A DNA stretch of 64,000 nucleotides from Maribacter algicola (GTDB lineage Bacteria > Bacteroidota > Bacteroidia > Flavobacteriales > Flavobacteriaceae), in NCBI RefSeq assembly GCF_003933245.1, contig NZ_QUSX01000004.1, positions 86,170 through 150,169 on the forward strand, given 5' to 3'. Below the pieces are notes generated by a model. That model saw only the letters and a program-made list of their open reading frames with translations, was not told the DNA's origin and ran no database searches. Below, piece by piece: positions 50,943 through 59,658 of this stretch; the stretch's first letter is position 1, and every line of letters starts with the position of its first letter. The translations under genes and the position numbers were made by a program.

Positions 50943-51296
50943 ATGAATTTATTTTTTAAGACAATCGGATATGTGTTTGCGATGCTTTTTGCGGTAGGGG
51001 CCATTGTTCAATTTAATGATCCGGATTCTTTCTTATGGATTTTGATTTATGCGGTAGCGGCCATAATATCCGTAATTTTTTCCTTGAATAAATTAAGGGC
51101 CGTTGTGCCTTTAGTTCTTTGTACCGCTTGCTTTATTGGTTTTATGTATTTGTATCCGACCGACTTTCAGGGTTTTGGACTCGAAGATGGTCCTATAGAA
51201 ACGGTTGAATTGGGCCGTGAAGCCTTTGGACTCTTGATTATCGCACTTGTAATGTTCTTCTATACTATTAGGCTACGAAGAAAATTAAAGGTCTAA
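50943..51296 (+). CDS. TMEM220-family membrane protein at the end of the ebo operon
   Basis: The 117-residue protein has four hydrophobic helices and the family motif 'VQFNDPDSFLWILIY', characteristic of the TMEM220 family, which spans bacteria and animals and is of unknown function. It starts 6 bp after eboF, so it is very probably in the ebo transcript and may be a membrane component of the same pathway. Its last 12 bp overlap the convergent dnaX gene. Confidence 0.85.
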   Translation: MNLFFKTIGYVFAMLFAVGAIVQFNDPDSFLWILIYAVAAIISVIFSLNKLRAVVPLVLCTACFIGFMYLYPTDFQGFGLEDGPIETVELGREAFGLLIIALVMFFYTIRLRRKLKV

Positions 51297-53123
51297 ATCA
51301 AATTCCTTTCGCAACAAATCAATGGCCGGGTTCTTTTCCCGCAACTTTTCATATTTCTCCTCTGGGGTAAAGGCAAATTTTTTGGCACTGGATTCATTCA
51401 CCTTTATAATTAATTGAATGAAATGATTGTTTAGCTTGCTCCTTAGGTATCTCATAAGCTCAAAACTCTCGCGCTCTATTTCTTTTTTCATCGTACTATT
51501 GGGGAGCTCAATATGAATACTGTAGTCTTTACCGAGCTTGGGACTATCCGTGTTTAGATTGGATGCCAATATTTTTTGTCCTTTTTTGTCTATTTGTTCT
51601 ACAAAATCGGACCAATGTTTTTGTAGATCAACCTCGGAAAAATCATCTTTTGGTAAATCTTCCTCATCAATGATGACCTCAATTTTGTTGAGTTCATGTT
51701 CCCTCTTTGCCTTTAAACTTGAAAGTGATAGACCTGAAACCCGTTTTTTGGGAGCTGTTATTTCTATCGTAGGCGCTTGCCGTTCTTGGACAATTTGTAC
51801 TTCTTTGGTTTCGTCCTTCTTTTGATCTTCCTCTTTTAGGGATGGCCTTGATGTTGGCAGATTTTCCGCTACTTCCGTTTTCTTCTCCGATTGGGTGGCT
51901 GGCTCATCCATCTTTTTCGTATCGGGAACAGAATCTACATTCTTGGAAACAACCTCTTGTACTTTTTCCTTTGCATTTCTTAGAATGTTCTTGTAAAACT
52001 CGGCCGGGGCTATGAAATCAATAGTTTTGTTGTGGAGGGCTAGTGATTCAGGATTTTTTTTTTCTCCATCAAAGTCGATGGAGGCCAATTTCATTAAAGT
52101 AAGTTCTACTAGGAGTCGCTGATTTTTGCTTGACTTGTATTTCAAGTCGCAGTCATTTGCAATATCCAGTCCCTTTAAAAGAAACCCAGGGGAGGTTTTT
52201 TTGGATTGTTCCCTATATTTCTCCTGTGCATTCTCGCCAACTTCCAAAAGTGAAATGGTATCCTTATGTTGACAGACCATTAAATCCCTAAAGTGGGAGG
52301 CAAGCCCTGCTATAAAGTGGTGACCGTCAAAGCCTAGGGAAAGTGTTTTATTAAACAGAATCAGCAATCTGGGAATATCATGGTTCATGATTAGGTCCGT
52401 CGCCTCAAAATAGGTGTCATAATCCAGCACATTGAGATTTTCTGTTACCGCCTTTCTTGTCAATTCCTTTCCCGAAAAACTAACGACCCTATCAAAAATC
52501 GAAAGGGCGTCCCGCATGGCTCCATCAGCCTTTTGTGCAATGATATGTAGGGCGTCATCCTCTGCGTCGATACCTTGATTTTCGGCGATATATTTTAAGT
52601 ACTCCGCTGCGTCGTTTACGGTAATTCTCTTAAAGTCAAATATTTGGCACCTGGATAGAATCGTAGGTATGATTTTATGCTTTTCAGTGGTTGCCAATAT
52701 AAATATGGCATGTTTTGGAGGTTCCTCCAAGGTTTTCAAAAAGGCATTAAATGCGGATTGGGAAAGCATATGGACCTCGTCGATGATATATACCTTATAT
52801 TTCCCCGCTTGAGGGGGAATACGTACCTGATCGATCAGGTTTCTTATATCGTCCACCGAGTTGTTGGAGGCCGCATCCAATTCAAAAATATTGAAGGCAA
52901 AATCCTCATCTTCACGTTCGCTGCCATCAGAGTTTATCTGTTTGGCCAAAATACGGGCGCACGTCGTTTTTCCAACCCCCCTTGGTCCACAGAAGAGAAG
53001 CGCCTGTGCCAAATGATTATTGTCTATGGCATTTTGTAACGTATTGGTAATGGCCTGCTGCCCCACGACATCCTTGAAGGTCTGAGGTCTGTACTTACGG
53101 GCAGAAACAATAAACGGTTCCAA
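51285..53123 (-). CDS. dnaX: DNA polymerase III subunit gamma/tau
   Basis: The 612-residue clamp-loader ATPase has Walker A GPRGVGKTT (residues 46-54), Walker B 'IIDEVHMLS', and the SRC motif in 'ILSRCQIFDF'. Between Walker A and the 'ELDAASNNSVDDIR' segment the usual zinc-binding cysteine module is missing. Only about 20 acidic residues are present. A long linker rich in Glu and Lys and a C-terminal tau-like domain follow. The start is TTG at 53123, just downstream of an in-frame stop. The 3' end overlaps the TMEM220 gene by 12 bp. Confidence 0.94.
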   Translation of the reverse strand: MEPFIVSARKYRPQTFKDVVGQQAITNTLQNAIDNNHLAQALLFCGPRGVGKTTCARILAKQINSDGSEREDEDFAFNIFELDAASNNSVDDIRNLIDQVRIPPQAGKYKVYIIDEVHMLSQSAFNAFLKTLEEPPKHAIFILATTEKHKIIPTILSRCQIFDFKRITVNDAAEYLKYIAENQGIDAEDDALHIIAQKADGAMRDALSIFDRVVSFSGKELTRKAVTENLNVLDYDTYFEATDLIMNHDIPRLLILFNKTLSLGFDGHHFIAGLASHFRDLMVCQHKDTISLLEVGENAQEKYREQSKKTSPGFLLKGLDIANDCDLKYKSSKNQRLLVELTLMKLASIDFDGEKKNPESLALHNKTIDFIAPAEFYKNILRNAKEKVQEVVSKNVDSVPDTKKMDEPATQSEKKTEVAENLPTSRPSLKEEDQKKDETKEVQIVQERQAPTIEITAPKKRVSGLSLSSLKAKREHELNKIEVIIDEEDLPKDDFSEVDLQKHWSDFVEQIDKKGQKILASNLNTDSPKLGKDYSIHIELPNSTMKKEIERESFELMRYLRSKLNNHFIQLIIKVNESSAKKFAFTPEEKYEKLREKNPAIDLLRKEFDLDL

Positions 53124-53147
53124 ATGATAGGTAGCTTTCTGTAGTTA

Positions 53148-53155
53148 CAAATATA
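53148..53155 (-). promoter_or_regulatory. TATATTTG -7 box of dnaX
   Basis: The minus-strand box lies 24 bases before the TTG start. It diverges from the rnpB promoter about 70 bp away. Confidence 0.5.
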
Positions 53156-53220
53156 AAAATAGCGGTTAATTTGGTAGGGGATTTACATCGTAGATCATCT
53201 TTAGTTATCAACAATTGGAG

Positions 53221-53228
53221 TACATTTG
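53221..53228 (+). promoter_or_regulatory. TACATTTG -7 box of rnpB
   Basis: The box is five bases before the predicted 5' end of the RNase P RNA (base pairing starts at 53233), as expected for a -7 element. Confidence 0.65.
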
Positions 53229-53229
53229 C

Positions 53230-53535
53230 GCCAAGCAGGCCACCTTATCGCCGCCAATGTATATTGGGGGAGGAAAGTCCGGACACCATAGTGCGGTATA
53301 GCGGGTAACGCCCGTCCGCCGAAAGGCGAGGACAAGTGCAACAGAAAGCAAGTACAGTTAGGCTGTAGTGAAATCAGGTAAACTCTATACGGTGAAACGT
53401 CATGTAAATCGGTGTTTGAGGGCTGCACGCCCGAGCCGAAGGGTAGACGGTTGGAACCTTGGGGCAACCTTTGGTCTAGATAAATGATAAGGCTTCGTTC
53501 AACGAAAACAGAATCCGGCTTACGGCCTGCTTTTT
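53230..53535 (+). ncRNA. rnpB: RNase P RNA, bacterial type A
   Basis: This is the catalytic RNA that removes 5' leaders from tRNA precursors. Conserved stretches include GAGGAAAGTCCGGACACC near 53270, 'ACAGAAA', 'GGTGAAACG', 'AGATAAATGATAAGG' near 53477, and 'ACAGAATCCGGCTTAC' near 53508. The ends pair as AAGCAGGCC (53233-53241) with GGCCTGCTT (53524-53532), forming P1, and a T-run follows. Boundaries are good to a few bases. The P1 3' strand and T-run touch the stop of the convergent DUF2914 gene. Confidence 0.95.
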
Positions 53536-54650
53536 TAAAATTTACGTTCTACCAATTGTATAGGTTCAAGACTTTCATCGATGGATATTTCAAAATCGAT
53601 TACACCCAAGACCAATTCCTCATTGGTTATGACCTCCACCTTCCATTCACCTGCCCAAATATTACTTTTATACGTATACCCCCTATAACCTTCATCCCTT
53701 CCACCTATTATCTCGTACCCTATATCCTCTATAAGTTCCCACTCGGAAGTTTTTTCGTTGAACCATTTCCACCTATGAATAATGGATTGCTCCAAATTGG
53801 TAGGTGCAAAAATTGAGGAATAGATGTAAACGTTTTCGTTCGGATTAAATACAAATTTGAGTCTATGATTTCGCCAAAATATAAATGAGTCGTTTTTTTC
53901 ATAAGTTACTGTGTAGTCGTTCCCGGTCTTTTCAACATAATGGGCCACGATACCCTGGTCCAGTGCCAAAGGAACGGGCGGAATTAACCTAAAATAGTAG
54001 AATACATTAATGACGGCATAAATACTTAGGATAATTGAGAGAAGCCTTCCCAGCCGAATTTCACTTCGGGTGCTTGGACTTAAAAAGTAAATTAGGATTA
54101 TCAAGGTCAAAGTACACAAGAGACTGATACCTCCAGAAATATAAAATAATTTTGGACTCATTTTAGATATCGCCACAGGAATCATGAAGGTGAAGAACGT
54201 GAAGTTTAGGAAAAAATAAACGCTAAACTGAAGATACTTGTTGGAAATCCTTTGCTTGAGAAATTCATTGGCAACCAAGAGGGCGACAAGAATTAAAAAA
54301 AACGATACTGTTTTTGATAAGGATACACTCCTGGAAAAATAAATAACATAGGCACTGGACAGGGCCCCAAAGAAGAATTGGATGGCTAAAGGGAAGTATT
54401 CCTCAAAACGTTCTAAAAAGGTGTTTTTCCATTTACCATCGTCCACTACATTATAGAGATATAGGACAAAACTTAAATTGGTCATGTGGAGACATAGCAT
54501 TACCAAATCATAGGTTCTGTCTATCCGGCCCAGGGTGAGCATGTCAAAAATGAAACCTCCAATAAAGAATAAGATCGGGACATACTTTTCATGTCTACGA
54601 ACATAACTTCGAAAGGAACTATTCCTAAACTGGACCAACATTCTTCTCAT
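53535..54650 (-). CDS. Membrane protein with C-terminal DUF2914 domain
   Basis: The 371-residue protein has about seven or eight hydrophobic helices over residues 20-235, followed by a soluble C-terminal domain. That domain has Trp and Tyr-rich strands (such as 'IIHRWKWFNEKTSEWELI' and 'GYRGYTYKSNIWAGEWKVEV') typical of DUF2914. The role is unknown. Its stop codon lies inside the T-run of the convergent rnpB terminator. It is probably a single gene. Confidence 0.8.
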   Translation of the reverse strand: MRRMLVQFRNSSFRSYVRRHEKYVPILFFIGGFIFDMLTLGRIDRTYDLVMLCLHMTNLSFVLYLYNVVDDGKWKNTFLERFEEYFPLAIQFFFGALSSAYVIYFSRSVSLSKTVSFFLILVALLVANEFLKQRISNKYLQFSVYFFLNFTFFTFMIPVAISKMSPKLFYISGGISLLCTLTLIILIYFLSPSTRSEIRLGRLLSIILSIYAVINVFYYFRLIPPVPLALDQGIVAHYVEKTGNDYTVTYEKNDSFIFWRNHRLKFVFNPNENVYIYSSIFAPTNLEQSIIHRWKWFNEKTSEWELIEDIGYEIIGGRDEGYRGYTYKSNIWAGEWKVEVITNEELVLGVIDFEISIDESLEPIQLVERKF

Positions 54651-54748
54651 GAGAGGATTTTGAATTTTAAAAATAATGGAATCACCGCTTCTTTTAAACC
54701 TCTAAAAGTCCATTTTTTTAACTATCTACGTCTAGGGTTGTTCAAATC

Positions 54749-55285
54749 CTAGGTTTTGAAAAAACTGAAAACACTGTTTCCGTATTTTCTGGAACTATCA
54801 AAATGTGGGAGGGACTCTAAACGGGTCTGTTTGGAATGTTCAATTACAAGTATGCCATCTTCCAAAAGCAAATCGTTTTCAAAGACTAACGATGGCAATT
54901 TTCTAAATTCTTCCAGTTCCATATCATAAAATGGGTCGGCAAAAATAATATCGAATTTCTCAGTATTACTGCTCAGGAAGGAGAATACATCGCTTTTTTG
55001 GGTTCTTATAGTCAATTCCAATTCGTCTGATACCTTTGTAATATAATTGACACAGCCTGAGTGCATATCTACGGCCAGGATATCCTCCACGCCTCGCGAA
55101 GCAAATTCAAAACTGATATTTCCCGTTCCTGCAAAAAGATCCAGAACTTTAAGGTCTGGAAAATAGTAGCGGTTATTGAGAATATTAAAAAGTCCCTCTT
55201 TGGCCATATCCTTTGTTGGCCTTACCGGTAGATTTTTTGGTGCCAGCAACTGTCTGCCTTTATGTTTGCCTGAAATAATCCGCAT
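54749..55285 (-). CDS. rsmD: 16S rRNA (guanine966-N2)-methyltransferase RsmD
   Basis: The 178-residue SAM-dependent enzyme methylates G966 of 16S rRNA. It opens 'MRIISGKHKGRQLLAPKNLPVRPTKDMAKEGLFNIL' (part) with the family's RPT motif, binds SAM at 'VLDLFAGTGNISFEFASRG', and has the catalytic 'IIFADPFYDM', a DPFY variant of the NPPY/DPPY motif. It follows the DUF3822 gene with a one-base TAATG overlap. This gene pair is common in Flavobacteriia. Confidence 0.93.
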   Translation of the reverse strand: MRIISGKHKGRQLLAPKNLPVRPTKDMAKEGLFNILNNRYYFPDLKVLDLFAGTGNISFEFASRGVEDILAVDMHSGCVNYITKVSDELELTIRTQKSDVFSFLSSNTEKFDIIFADPFYDMELEEFRKLPSLVFENDLLLEDGILVIEHSKQTRLESLPHFDSSRKYGNSVFSFFKT

Positions 55286-56121
55286 TATAGAGTGCTTAGA
55301 ACTGTAAAATCAATAGTTGAGGTGTCTGGTAAACCTAGATCTAAATGACTGGGGGCGGTTGGCACAAATATGGCGAGGTCCTTGATGTAGGAATAGCAAA
55401 TTTGAAATGTATCATCGTCTTCTTCTATATTTCCAAAAAATTTGACGGGGGTGGATTCCGTATCCAATTCCAATTGTTCTAAGACAAACAGGAGATAATA
55501 GGCAAAATCCTCCTTGGTCTCGTATAGAAAACTATTATAAAACAAAAGACTTTTTTGTTTTAGAACGATAACATCCATCTGTTTTTTACCCACATGTACA
55601 AAGCAAACGGCTTCTTTTTGATTACTATGGTGGTCCAACAAGGACTGGATAAGCACAGTACCATTATGCACAAAAGTAAATTCACCATAAAGGTCGTAAA
55701 TATGGTTGTTTACGTTCATATACGGGACATAAATGTTTACTATATCCAAGTTTTCCAACTCATCAAAGGCTAATGCATCCGTTGCAAGTATTTTTGTATT
55801 GAATTTTAGATAATCTAAAAGAAAATCTTCCTTAAAAAGTGGCTTGGGAACTAGTGTAAAAAGGTTGTTTGTATGTACAACGACTACTTCATCGAATTTT
55901 TTATCGGTCAGTCCATTTTTGTCCAAAAGGGTTTTTACTTCTTCCAGTAGTTCTATCGGATTCAATTCATGAGAGAACCATTTGTTATCTGACAGCAGTA
56001 CCCTATGCGAAACAATATCCGCAATACAAAAAGAAAGTCCATTCAGGCTAACCTGAATGGACAATTTCTTAAAGTTTTTATCTGCTATGTCTATATTCTT
56101 ATTGATCGCCCTTTTTATCAT
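55285..56121 (-). CDS. DUF3822 family protein
   Basis: The product of about 278 residues belongs to DUF3822, an actin-like/ASKHA-type family restricted largely to Bacteroidota, with 'KLSIQVSLNGLSFCIAD' near residue 20. The function is unknown. I chose the ATG at 56121 rather than the GTG at 56142. Either start overlaps the end of the upstream gene (by 23 or 44 bp). It is followed by rsmD with a one-base overlap. A terminator-like hairpin is encoded at codons 20-28. Confidence 0.85.
   Translation of the reverse strand: MIKRAINKNIDIADKNFKKLSIQVSLNGLSFCIADIVSHRVLLSDNKWFSHELNPIELLEEVKTLLDKNGLTDKKFDEVVVVHTNNLFTLVPKPLFKEDFLLDYLKFNTKILATDALAFDELENLDIVNIYVPYMNVNNHIYDLYGEFTFVHNGTVLIQSLLDHHSNQKEAVCFVHVGKKQMDVIVLKQKSLLFYNSFLYETKEDFAYYLLFVLEQLELDTESTPVKFFGNIEEDDDTFQICYSYIKDLAIFVPTAPSHLDLGLPDTSTIDFTVLSTL
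56037..56062 (-). terminator. Terminator-like hairpin inside the DUF3822 coding sequence
   Basis: On the minus strand, GTCCATTCAGG and CCTGAATGGAC form a perfect 11-bp stem with a four-base loop, followed directly by TTTCTTTTTG. It has the form of an intrinsic terminator but lies 20-30 codons into a gene. The encoded protein motif is conserved, so codon coincidence is possible. Confidence 0.45.
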
Positions 56122-56749
56122 AGATGGGAGGCCAGTTTCCACTGGTACTAACTTCGGTCAACGAACCAACCTTAATTTCGGAACCATTAACCTCCTCTAC
56201 ACTCATAAGAGAATTCTCCTTGGCCAATAAATCCTTTGGTTGGTCATACAAAACAACGCTTTTTGCAACCTTCACTTCATAAACGGGTGCCCTGTACCCA
56301 CTTTTCTCTATGATATCCGCCTTCATGGTAAACTTTTCACCATTGGGTGCTGTAGGTACTGTTGCCAAATCTTTATATCTGGTATCGCTTTTGAATAAAG
56401 AATCCTTAACGGAAACAAAATCAAGGGTATCTACGATAACCGTGTCCTGTTGTAAATCAATTTGATAGGTTTTGTCATACCTCATGAAAGAAGAATCCCT
56501 TTGCTGCGTAATAACATAGTTCCCTGTATCGATAAACTGAATCAAGCTAGGGAAGTCATTGGCATATTTGCCGTTGGCACTTTTATAGGCTTCTTGGGAA
56601 TTCCTGATATCCTTTAGTTTTGCGATAACTTTGCCAAAACGTTCAACTTTTACTTCGTTGAACTCGATTGGTCCGGTTACCGATTTGTAAATCAAGTAGC
56701 CCAAACCGATACATGCAATCCAAAGTACTATCTGTATTATGGTCTTCAT
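56099..56749 (-). CDS. Membrane-anchored hypothetical protein upstream of DUF3822
   Basis: The 216-residue protein has one N-terminal membrane helix ('TIIQIVLWIACIGLGYLIY') and a soluble domain containing 'VIAKLKDIRNSQEAYKSANGKYANDFPSLIQFI' (part). That stretch resembles the region after the helix in type IV pilin-like or pseudopilin-like proteins, although no prepilin site is visible. The remainder has no recognised family. It begins the minus-strand run with DUF3822 and rsmD. A strong promoter lies upstream (TTTTG at 56812-56808, N17, TAGATTTG). Confidence 0.75.
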   Translation of the reverse strand: MKTIIQIVLWIACIGLGYLIYKSVTGPIEFNEVKVERFGKVIAKLKDIRNSQEAYKSANGKYANDFPSLIQFIDTGNYVITQQRDSSFMRYDKTYQIDLQQDTVIVDTLDFVSVKDSLFKSDTRYKDLATVPTAPNGEKFTMKADIIEKSGYRAPVYEVKVAKSVVLYDQPKDLLAKENSLMSVEEVNGSEIKVGSLTEVSTSGNWPPIYDKKGDQ

Positions 56750-56782
56750 TTCTCTAGTGTTAATTTAATTTAGTGGTTGTCA

Positions 56783-56812
56783 CAAATCTACAATTTTTTT
56801 TTAATCGCAAAA
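56783..56812 (-). promoter_or_regulatory. Promoter of the DUF3822-rsmD run (TTTTG-N17-TAGATTTG)
   Basis: A -33 TTTTG (56812-56808) and -7 TAGATTTG (56790-56783) with a 17-base spacer fit the Bacteroidota consensus well. The ATG is 33 bases downstream at 56749. Confidence 0.6.
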
Positions 56813-56834
56813 GTTTTTACCCTAAAAATCCTGT

Positions 56835-56842
56835 TATATTTG
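56835..56842 (+). promoter_or_regulatory. TATATTTG -7 box close to the RecD-like start
   Basis: The box ends only seven bases before the ATG at 56850. If used, the mRNA would be nearly leaderless. No -33 TTG is evident. Confidence 0.35.
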
Positions 56843-56849
56843 GGGTTCC

Positions 56850-58283
56850 ATGAAGTTACAGACACCTGCTATTTTTTTTAAAGAGTTGGAAACCAAGTTT
56901 CCACATAACCCTACCCTAAAACAACAGATTGCCCTTGAAAAATTATCCCACTTTATACTTTCCAAAAATAAGGACGAAGTTTTTGTTCTTAAGGGCTTTG
57001 CGGGTACCGGTAAGACCACACTGGTAGGTACTTTGGTGAACAGCTTGTGGAAAACGGGTATGAAATCGGTCTTAATGGCCCCAACAGGCAGGGCTGCGAA
57101 GGTCATGTCCAACTATTCAAAAACACAGGCGTTTACCATTCATAGGAAGATATACTTTCCCAAAAAGCAAAGTGGTGGCGGTGTTCAATTTGTGATGGCT
57201 CCCAATAAGCATAGGGATACCATTTTTATTGTGGATGAAGCCTCCATGATACCCGATACCCCAGCGGATTCCAAATTGTTCGAAAACGGTTCATTGTTGG
57301 ACGACTTGCTCATGTTCGTATACTCTGGCCATAATTGTAAATTACTTTTAATTGGGGATACCGCCCAGTTACCTCCTGTTCATTTGGAACTTAGCCCCGC
57401 TTTGGATGAGGATAAGTTGGCTCATACATATAACAAGGAAGTAATCCGATTGGAGCTCGATGAGGTGGTCCGTCAAGCGGAGGATTCTGGAATTTTGGTA
57501 AATGCCACCATGCTTAGGGAGCAATTGAACGGAAGCTATTTCGATACGTTTAAGTTTGATGTAGGTCCGTTTTCCGATATCGTACGATTGATAGACGGTC
57601 ACGATATTCAAGAAGCGATCGATGAATCGTACTCCAAAAACGGAAAAGAGGAGACGGCGATCATCGTACGTTCCAATAAAAGGGCTAATCTTTATAACTT
57701 GAACATACGGGAACGTATCCTGTTCTTGGAGCATGAATTGGCACCTGGTGATTTTATGATGGTGGTCAAAAACAATTATTTCTGGCTGAAACCTACTTCC
57801 GAAGCGGGATTTATAGCCAATGGCGATATCATTGAGGTTCTTGAAATCTATGCCTTTAAGGACTTATATGGATTCAAATTTGCCGAAGTCAAGGTTCAAA
57901 TGGTAGACTACCCCAATATGAAACCTTTTGAGACCGTATTGCTTTTGGATACCATTAAGGCCGAATCCCCATCCCTTTCCTATGAGGATGGCAATAGGTT
58001 GTACCAAGAAGTAATGAAGGATTATGCCCAGGAGAAATCAAAGTATAAAAAGTTTCTTGGCGTTAAGAACAACAAATATTTTAACGGCCTTCAGGTAAAA
58101 TTCTCATATGCAATTACATGCCATAAATCCCAAGGAGGGCAGTGGAACACTGTATTTGTAGAGCAGCCTTATTTGCCCAACGGTCCGGACAAGGAGTACT
58201 TGAGGTGGCTATACACTGCAGTGACTAGAGCCAAGGAAAAACTCTACCTAATCGGCTTTAAAAGTGATTTTTTTCTTGAATAG
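56850..58283 (+). CDS. RecD-like superfamily 1 helicase (AAA/UvrD-type ATPase)
   Basis: The 477-residue protein has Walker A 'LKGFAGTGKTTLVGTLV' (residues 48-64), 'APTGRAAKVMSNYS', Walker B-like 'TIFIVDEASMIPD', 'LLIGDTAQLPPV', and a C-terminal UvrD-like motif 'FSYAITCHKSQGGQWNTVFVE' with 'YTAVTRAKEKLYLI'. It is a compact SF1B helicase of the RecD2/Dda type, without RecBC partners nearby. It probably acts in replication or repair. Confidence 0.9.
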   Translation: MKLQTPAIFFKELETKFPHNPTLKQQIALEKLSHFILSKNKDEVFVLKGFAGTGKTTLVGTLVNSLWKTGMKSVLMAPTGRAAKVMSNYSKTQAFTIHRKIYFPKKQSGGGVQFVMAPNKHRDTIFIVDEASMIPDTPADSKLFENGSLLDDLLMFVYSGHNCKLLLIGDTAQLPPVHLELSPALDEDKLAHTYNKEVIRLELDEVVRQAEDSGILVNATMLREQLNGSYFDTFKFDVGPFSDIVRLIDGHDIQEAIDESYSKNGKEETAIIVRSNKRANLYNLNIRERILFLEHELAPGDFMMVVKNNYFWLKPTSEAGFIANGDIIEVLEIYAFKDLYGFKFAEVKVQMVDYPNMKPFETVLLLDTIKAESPSLSYEDGNRLYQEVMKDYAQEKSKYKKFLGVKNNKYFNGLQVKFSYAITCHKSQGGQWNTVFVEQPYLPNGPDKEYLRWLYTAVTRAKEKLYLIGFKSDFFLE

Positions 58284-58355
58284 GAAACCGTTACATTAGT
58301 GTTGGAATAAAATAGAACGAAGTTTTTTTAAAGTCAGGTTTAAGAAAGGAACAAT

Positions 58356-58925
58356 ATGACATCAGAAACCATCATAAGTATTTTTCTCGGTATTGGGCTG
58401 GCCGCTTCTGTAGGTTTTAGGGTGTTTTTGCCATTGTTCGCCTTAAGTTTGGCCGCTTATTTTAATGTGTGGGAGTTGAACGATAACTGGCAATGGATAG
58501 GTAGTTTGGCGGCCTTGATTGCTTTGGGAGTAGCCACCTTGGTGGAGATATTTGCCTATTTTATTCCTTGGGTGGATAACTTGCTGGATAGCTTTGCCGT
58601 ACCCTTGGCTGCCATCGCCGGAACGGCAGTAATGGTCTCCACGGTGGCCGATTTGGATCCTGTGGTAACGTGGTCGTTGGCCATAATTGCCGGCGGGGGA
58701 ACCGCAACGGCTATTAAAGGAGCGGGCGCCACTGGCCGATTGGCATCCTCGACTACCACGGGAGGCCTGGCCAACCCTATACTGGCCACCGTAGAAACGG
58801 GAACGGCAACGGTTGTAAGTATAGCGTCCATATTCGCACCTATTTTGGCGGCGGTGTTGGTGATTATAATTTTAATCATCATTTTTAGGATTTATAGAAG
58901 TTTAAGGCCTAAGGCAAAAACATAA
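58356..58925 (+). CDS. DUF4126 membrane protein
   Basis: The 189-residue protein has five or six hydrophobic segments and glycine/alanine/threonine-rich stretches ('[20 protein letters not shown]', part). It matches DUF4126, a membrane family of unknown function. It starts at ATG and is followed 4 bp later by the GTG start of kdsB, so the two are likely co-transcribed. Confidence 0.85.
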   Translation: MTSETIISIFLGIGLAASVGFRVFLPLFALSLAAYFNVWELNDNWQWIGSLAALIALGVATLVEIFAYFIPWVDNLLDSFAVPLAAIAGTAVMVSTVADLDPVVTWSLAIIAGGGTATAIKGAGATGRLASSTTTGGLANPILATVETGTATVVSIASIFAPILAAVLVIIILIIIFRIYRSLRPKAKT

Positions 58926-58929
58926 GAAA

Positions 58930-59658
58930 GTGAAGATAATCGCAATGATTCCAGCGCGCTACGCTGCCTCTAGATTTCCAGCTAAACTGATGCAGGATCT
59001 ATCGGGTAAACCTGTTATAGTAAGGACCTATCAAGCAGCAGTGAACACAGGACTCTTTGACAAGGTATATGTGGTTACAGATAGCGACATCATATACGAT
59101 ACAATTTTGGGAGAAGGAGGGAATGTACTTATGAGCCAAAAGGAGCATGAATGTGGAAGTGACAGAATTGCCGAGGCGGTTATGGACATGGATGTGGATA
59201 TCATTGTGAATGTACAGGGTGATGAACCCTTTACGGATAGGGAGAGCCTATCTGGAGTCATAGAGGTATTCAAGCAGGACCGGGATAATGAAATCGATTT
59301 GGCATCCTTAATGGTCAGGATAACAGATGATGATGAAATCAAAAATCCCAATACGGTAAAAGTGATCGTAGACAATCGAAATTTTGCCCTTTATTTTTCT
59401 AGGTCGCCCATACCTTATCCAAGGGCCAAAGGAGATTACACACGTTATTTTAAGCATAAAGGAATCTACGCTTTTCGAAAAAGAGCCTTGATGGATTTTC
59501 AACGATTGCCCATGCTTCAATTGGAAGCAACCGAGAAAATAGAGGCGATACGCTATTTGGAATACGGAAAAAAAATTAAAATGGTAGAGACTACCGTAAC
59601 CGGTATTGAAATAGATACCCCTGAGGATTTGGAAAGGGCCAAGGCAGCATGGAAATAA
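58930..59658 (+). CDS. kdsB: 3-deoxy-manno-octulosonate cytidylyltransferase (KdsB)
   Basis: The 242-residue enzyme activates Kdo or Kdo8N with CTP to form CMP-Kdo(8N) for lipid A-core assembly. It shows '[16 protein letters not shown]' (nucleotide site), '[10 protein letters not shown]'-type '[13 protein letters not shown]', 'VNVQGDEPF', and '[11 protein letters not shown]'. The start is GTG at 58930. The last 10 bp overlap the HAD gene, and the kdnB-like dehydrogenase lies two genes downstream. That context suggests it may favour the 8-amino sugar. Confidence 0.92.
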   Translation: MKIIAMIPARYAASRFPAKLMQDLSGKPVIVRTYQAAVNTGLFDKVYVVTDSDIIYDTILGEGGNVLMSQKEHECGSDRIAEAVMDMDVDIIVNVQGDEPFTDRESLSGVIEVFKQDRDNEIDLASLMVRITDDDEIKNPNTVKVIVDNRNFALYFSRSPIPYPRAKGDYTRYFKHKGIYAFRKRALMDFQRLPMLQLEATEKIEAIRYLEYGKKIKMVETTVTGIEIDTPEDLERAKAAWK

